From NCBI RefSeq assembly GCF_004193775.1, contig NC_041005.1, positions 4,590,501 to 4,654,500 of the forward strand: a DNA stretch of 64,000 nucleotides. The letters are read 5' to 3'. The position numbers were made by a program, and so were the translations under genes. Below the pieces are notes generated by a model. The model searched no databases, had not been told where the DNA came from, and worked only from the letters and a program-made list of their open reading frames with translations. Position 1 is the first letter of the stretch. Each line of letters opens with the position of its first letter. This stretch comes from Glycine soja. Its lineage: Eukaryota; Streptophyta; Magnoliopsida; Fabales; Fabaceae. Shown here one piece after another: positions 60,401 through 64,000 of this stretch.

Positions 60401-63400
60401 ACAGATCGCAAATTACAGGTATTCATTACTGTTTTTGTTTTTTTGGTAGCAAAACAAATTCTGATGACTCGGGAGACAATCAAACTCTTAACCAAATGAT
60501 GAAAACTTTGATACCATTTAAAAAACCATTGGATGATTCATCAGGTTTAGCTGCTGGAATAGTTATTTTCTAACAAATACAATTCCACGCCATGCATTTA
60601 TTCATGGCATGAATGTTATTTGTCTACTATTATGGATGTCAGTATCAATATTGAAAACTATAATTTACGTTAGGCAAGTCCGGGAAATTATTATTTTCAT
60701 TGTTTTCAACAGATTAAAATTTGCATATAGAAAAATTATAAAAGTCCTTTCAGTTCCCGGACCATCCTGCTTTTGTAATTCCCACCTTTATTTTTGTGTT
60801 TTTTTTATAATTTATCATTATGGGATTTTTAATAGTGGGCAAGCATTGGAATGAATTAATCACATGTTTTTTTGTCATGTTATCCGTTAGGGATATATTC
60901 GAGACTCTGCTTTTGAACCACGCCGTTGGGTTGCTCCAGGACAGCGTTCTATACACCTTGTTTGTTGTGATTGTGGGTTGGAAACCCTTGAAGTGCCTTT
61001 AGATGCAAAATTCCATACTGAAGATCCAAAAGTTGTGGTTGGGAAGTTTTGCGACAGAGGTCACCGCTGGATGTGTTCTAAGACTATTGCTGACTGTGTT
61101 GAAGCTCTGATAGGAGCATACTATGTAGATGGTGGACTTTTTGCTTCACTTAATGTGATGAAATGGCTTGGGATTGGTGCTGAACTTGAACTATCATTGG
61201 TTGATGAAGCAATCACTGCTGCATCTCTGCGTACATGTTTGCCAAAAGAAAGTGAGATTGCAAGCCTTGAAAAGAAAATTGGGTATGAATTTTCGGTCAA
61301 GGGACTCTTACTGGAGGCAATCACACATTTGTCTGAGAAAGAACTTGGGATTGGCTGCTGTTATGAGGTAGTTGCGAAGTTTCATATATTCTTTAAGTAA
61401 TTGATATTTAACTTGTAAAAGTTTCTTAATATGATACACATATAATACGACTTATTGAATTTATGGCAGAGGCTTGAATTTCTAGGTGACTCGGTATTGG
61501 ACCTGCTTATCACATGGCATCTTTATCAGAGTCACACAGATATTGATCCAGGGGTGTTGACTGACTTACGTTCTGCTTCTGTCAATAATGACAATTTTGC
61601 TCAAGTTGCTGTTAGACATAACCTTCACCAGCACCTTCTACATAGCTCAGGATTATTACTGAGCCAGATATCAGAATATGTGAAGGTCATTTCTGAATCA
61701 GATCCCAGATCACTTCCAAGTATTAGTGCTCCCAAGGTTAGTTTTGTTGATCATTCTGGTTAATTTTTTATTATATAGAGTTACTTATACATTTGTAATT
61801 ACTTATTTGAATTTCTGTTGCATTATGTTTTGAATTGGAATTGATTAGATTTAGAAACCAATTACAATGCTTGAAACTCGTTACAACATATTTACCAAAT
61901 CTTTTTGTTAACTATATTATTCAGTGTATTAGGTTGCAGCATGTATACCCACATATATACGACAAAAATGATATCTAAAAGATAAACCAATCTAAAAGGT
62001 AAAGTATAAACCAATCTTATCTAAAAGGTAAAAGATAAACTGCTTCTCTAATTACAATCAACAATATGATTTGCCTTGATTTGCAAATTGTTTTCCACGT
62101 TAGCAACACCAAACAAAGATGAGTGAAATTCATTTTATTTCAATGACTTTACTTTATTACCCATACTTAGATGGATCAAATGGGTAAACTAATAAAGGCA
62201 AAATTGTTAATCGATTATTTAAAATTAGGATTAGAAACAAATCAAATTTACACAAATGTGACCAAATTTGATTGGTTTTCTACATGCACACAACACAAAT
62301 CAAGGGGATTTACAAAATCAAAGCAAGTCCTATTTTATAACTTCCCAAATAAAGATTAGCATTTATAAATAGAGACAATTCCTGAAGTATGTGGCTCCAA
62401 ACATATACCTGGCACTTCTTTTAAGTTGTAACATTGTTATTTTTGTTATAAATGTCACAGGCACTTGGAGATGTAGTGGAAAGTATAGTTGGGGCTATAC
62501 TAATTGATACCAAGCTCAGTCTTGACCAAGTGTGGAACGTTTTCTATTCTCTATTATCTCCCATTGTTACTCCTGATAAACTTGAATTGCCTCCATTTCG
62601 TGAATTAAATGAATTATGTGATTCGCTCGGTTATTTTGTAAAAGTAAAAGAAAATTGTGAAAAAGTGGGATCAGCAATGCATGTTGAGGTTAGTGTACAA
62701 CTTCCAAATGCCCTATTGGTTCGTGAAGGAAAGGGGGCAAATAAAAAAACTGCAAAAGGAGAAGCTGCTTTTTATTTGTTGAAGGATCTTGAGGTTTGTT
62801 CTTTAATGATTGTGTTCTGGAGTTTTCTTTTCCCTTTTTGTTAGTTTTAAGGTCTTCTAAAATCTGCCCATATTATCTTAATCTGAGTCGGTCAATAGTT
62901 TATTTAGGGAGAATGTTTATTTTGAGAACTCCCACAGACTTCTTTCTTTTTTATGAATAAGAAGCTAGTAGACGCTTCTAGGGAAAACATTAGTCAAAAT
63001 TATTCCTGATAATAAAACATGGGTGGTTTTATGGTAGATAACAATAATGCTATTAAATACTTAGGCAAGCTGTAGAATATACACACCTAAACATATAAAA
63101 TGGAGAGATATAAGCTTCTCAATTTGATCATGCTTGAAATTTCCCAAAAGAAAACATAATGGACCAAGCTAACAAAATGTATAAAATATTTCACCCACCT
63201 TTCTCCCTGGTTAGTTTCAAATTTGTCCTTCTCCAAGTGCTGAACTTTTTGTATAGCCTAGCTTCTTTAATTGGCCCCAAGAAAGGATTCCATACTCGAT
63301 AACAAGGTAAGAATAAATAGCTAGCAGTACTGCCTACTTTTGCGCTAAACACAATTACAAAGCAAACCATCATAAATTTTTCTGACATTATTTGTCGTCC

Positions 63401-64000
63401 AGTCCACCTTACCTGAAATGAAAAAGATTTTTTTGGAATGGATTTAATTTTTTGATATGAGTGAAGTTGATTAGTTATTTTAATTTTTTCTCATACTACT
63501 GCTATCCTTATTAGTATATATTTTGATGACCACTTGGCAGAAGCAGGGAATTTCACATGGTAGTTTCATGTCCAAGGGAAAAAGAGATAATCCTGACCAT
63601 GTCTATGGTTCATCTCATCTCAAAATGGATTCTAGTATTCTAATTGAAGAACATTCCTCAGAGCCAGCATCACATAAAAGGCACATATTGGATGAAACTA
63701 ACTTAACTGCAAGTAAGTTGCCTCCCAAAGACTCTTTGTAATTGGTTTCTAAATCAAATAGAGCAAGTTGAAGTGATGGGTTTGTTTCCATTATCTACAA
63801 ATGAAAGGATTGGTGCTTAGTGGTCTCTCTACCTTGTCTTCTTTTTGGCATTTTATACCCTTTTATTCCCTGCTATTTTCAAATCCAAGGGCAATGAGTT
63901 AATTTATTAACTACCTACATATTAACTTCATTTTGGATTCATGTTACACAGTTAATTTATCAATTAATATGAAGAAGGGAGGACCGCGGACCACATTATA
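45436..64000 (+). CDS. DCL3: DICER-LIKE 3, partial at the right edge (24 exons visible)
   Basis: Exons: 45436-45638, 46101-46281, 50594-50707, 51763-51897, 52026-52095, 53727-53791, 53900-54031, 54138-54278, 55019-55148, 55716-55821, 55931-56123, 56226-56386, 56806-57021, 57113-57378, 58533-58804, 58893-59422, 59518-59612, 59879-60105, 60209-60418, 60891-61367, 61470-61736, 62461-62793, 63541-63712, 63952 onward. All junctions keep frame over ~1580 codons. Domains: helicase with GSGKT (89-93), DECH (195-198) and QSRGRSRQ (526-533); Dicer dimerisation (~590-690); PAZ (~850-1000); RNase IIIa ([13 protein letters not shown] ~1094-1106; DCVEALIGA ~1217); RNase IIIb ([11 protein letters not shown] from 1309; ALGDVVESI from 1398); dsRBD1 (~1440-1508). 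KKGGPR at the edge opens dsRBD2. All catalytic acids appear present. DCL3 cuts RDR2-made dsRNA into 24-nt siRNAs for RNA-directed DNA methylation. Introns 2 and 12 seem to have GC donors. ATG 45436 precedes a Lys/Ser-rich NLS-like tail. Confidence 0.93.
47040..47390 (+). mobile_element. Fragment of a second copia LTR end and leader
   Basis: On the plus strand, TGGTATCTAGAGC at 47172-47184 resembles a copia primer-binding site. It is preceded by LTR-like sequence (CTTGTAATCAATACTGATTC) and followed by leader-like DNA. It is opposite in direction to the host element and was probably inserted into it. Confidence 0.4.
47400..48045 (+). mobile_element. 5'-truncated LINE fragment A
   Basis: Reading frames with shifts give the zf-RVT tail of a LINE: LCKQSG, then [15 protein letters not shown] and [14 protein letters not shown]. 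It is followed by an untranslated tail with TACCACTGGTACTATTTC and an A-rich end (48025-48043). It is closely related to fragment B at 48671-49706. Confidence 0.7.
48671..49706 (+). mobile_element. 5'-truncated LINE fragment B with target duplication
   Basis: A 274-codon open stretch (48712-49536) encodes the C-terminal end of a LINE ORF2: a [19 protein letters not shown] segment, then the zinc-binding [10 protein letters not shown]...HIFFLCP and [15 protein letters not shown] 3' UTR and a poly(A) at 49697-49706 follow. The flanks AGTTAACTTCTTC at 48658-48670 and 49707-49719 are an exact 13-bp target duplication, proving insertion into the copia element. The retained open frame suggests a fairly young insertion. 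There is no endonuclease or RT core. Confidence 0.9.
50288..50391 (+). mobile_element. Small SINE in the copia 5' LTR
   Basis: About 104 bp with a Pol III B-box-like GGTTCGAATCC at 50314-50324 and an A-rich 3' end. It is flanked by AAGGAATAGAAGCTAAA (50271-50287) and AAGGAATGGAAGCTAAA (50392-50408), a 17-bp target duplication with one mismatch. The other LTR lacks it. No clear A box is seen, so it may be 5'-truncated. Confidence 0.78.
52096..53726 (+). other. DCL3 intron 5 with imperfect repeats
   Basis: A 1.6-kb intron. From about 52970 to 53105 a GGTGGCAAAATG-type phrase recurs four times with variation. I recognise no element ends. Confidence 0.45.
54388..54913. repeat. Tandem duplication in DCL3 intron 8
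   Basis: Unit 1 (about 54388-54630) and unit 2 (about 54633-54913) correspond throughout: GTAAATTATTAATG, TTTTTGAATTGGG, ATATCAACTCTC, ACCCACTTAAAGTTTT and GATATGTAAAAATATCACC all occur in both, in the same order. The second unit has a ~35-bp extra stretch. Confidence 0.85.
58191..58373. repeat. Diverged direct repeat in DCL3 intron 14
   Basis: GTATAAGGTAA...GACCCTC/AACCCTC...AAGTTTGACAA occurs at 58191-58262 and again at 58309-58373. The copies are diverged, with about 45 bp between them. Confidence 0.6.

Noticed and set aside
63739..63741. TAA as the DCL3 stop
   Set aside because: A strong donor lies 26 bases upstream and the next exon at 63952 joins in phase to the expected dsRBD2 start.

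Overview
The window is nuclear DNA of a dicot plant. Intron-rich genes of plant-specific families (DICER-LIKE 3, an RLCK-VII kinase, a COPT copper transporter, a DYW pentatricopeptide protein, DUF1677), long AT-rich spacers, a chloroplast-derived insert and nested retrotransposons all point this way. A legume close to soybean is my best guess, but this is inference from general familiarity with the gene and repeat style. No database search was run.

Layout. 1-9000: an alpha/beta-hydrolase tandem pair on the minus strand, an intact 4-exon copy (8900-6434) and a decayed copy (5749-1731). 10244-13260: a LINE remnant, a rearranged chloroplast insert carrying trnG-UCC and trnR-UCU pieces, and a foldback element with another element nested in it. 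15500-18103: a five-exon receptor-like cytoplasmic kinase with an 8-bp-TSD transposon in intron 2. 19818-20249: intronless COPT5-type copper transporter (minus). 22076-23547: a 1.47-kb foldback element with a perfect 10-bp target duplication. 24566-25009: DUF1677 gene (minus). 25010-31100: long AT-rich spacer. 31147-35653: a CID7-like PAM2/CUE/DUF1771/SMR protein gene. 36519-38686: tandem duplication and a nested AT-rich inverted-repeat element. 39263-42205: intronless 980-codon PPR-DYW gene. 42700-43430: copia debris. 45436 to the right edge: DICER-LIKE 3, of which 24 exons are visible. Every exon junction keeps frame, and the gene continues past 64000.

The DCL3 gene is the centre of interest. 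Its second intron is about 4.3 kb because a Ty1-copia element (46352-50496, opposite strand, 5-bp TSD) sits in it. That element itself received two LINE fragments, a piece of a second copia leader and a small tRNA-related SINE. The same intron, and intron 12, appear to use GC rather than GT donors. DCL3 makes the 24-nt siRNAs that direct DNA methylation to transposons, so a DCL3 gene loaded with transposons may be a target of its own product; that is inference.

The genes are unrelated housekeeping or regulatory loci that merely sit side by side; I see no operon-like or clustered pathway. I found no convincing undescribed system. The most notable observations are the nested DCL3 intron, the long-arm foldback element, the hydrolase pseudogene with preserved splice structure, and a kinase with altered DFG and activation-loop residues.
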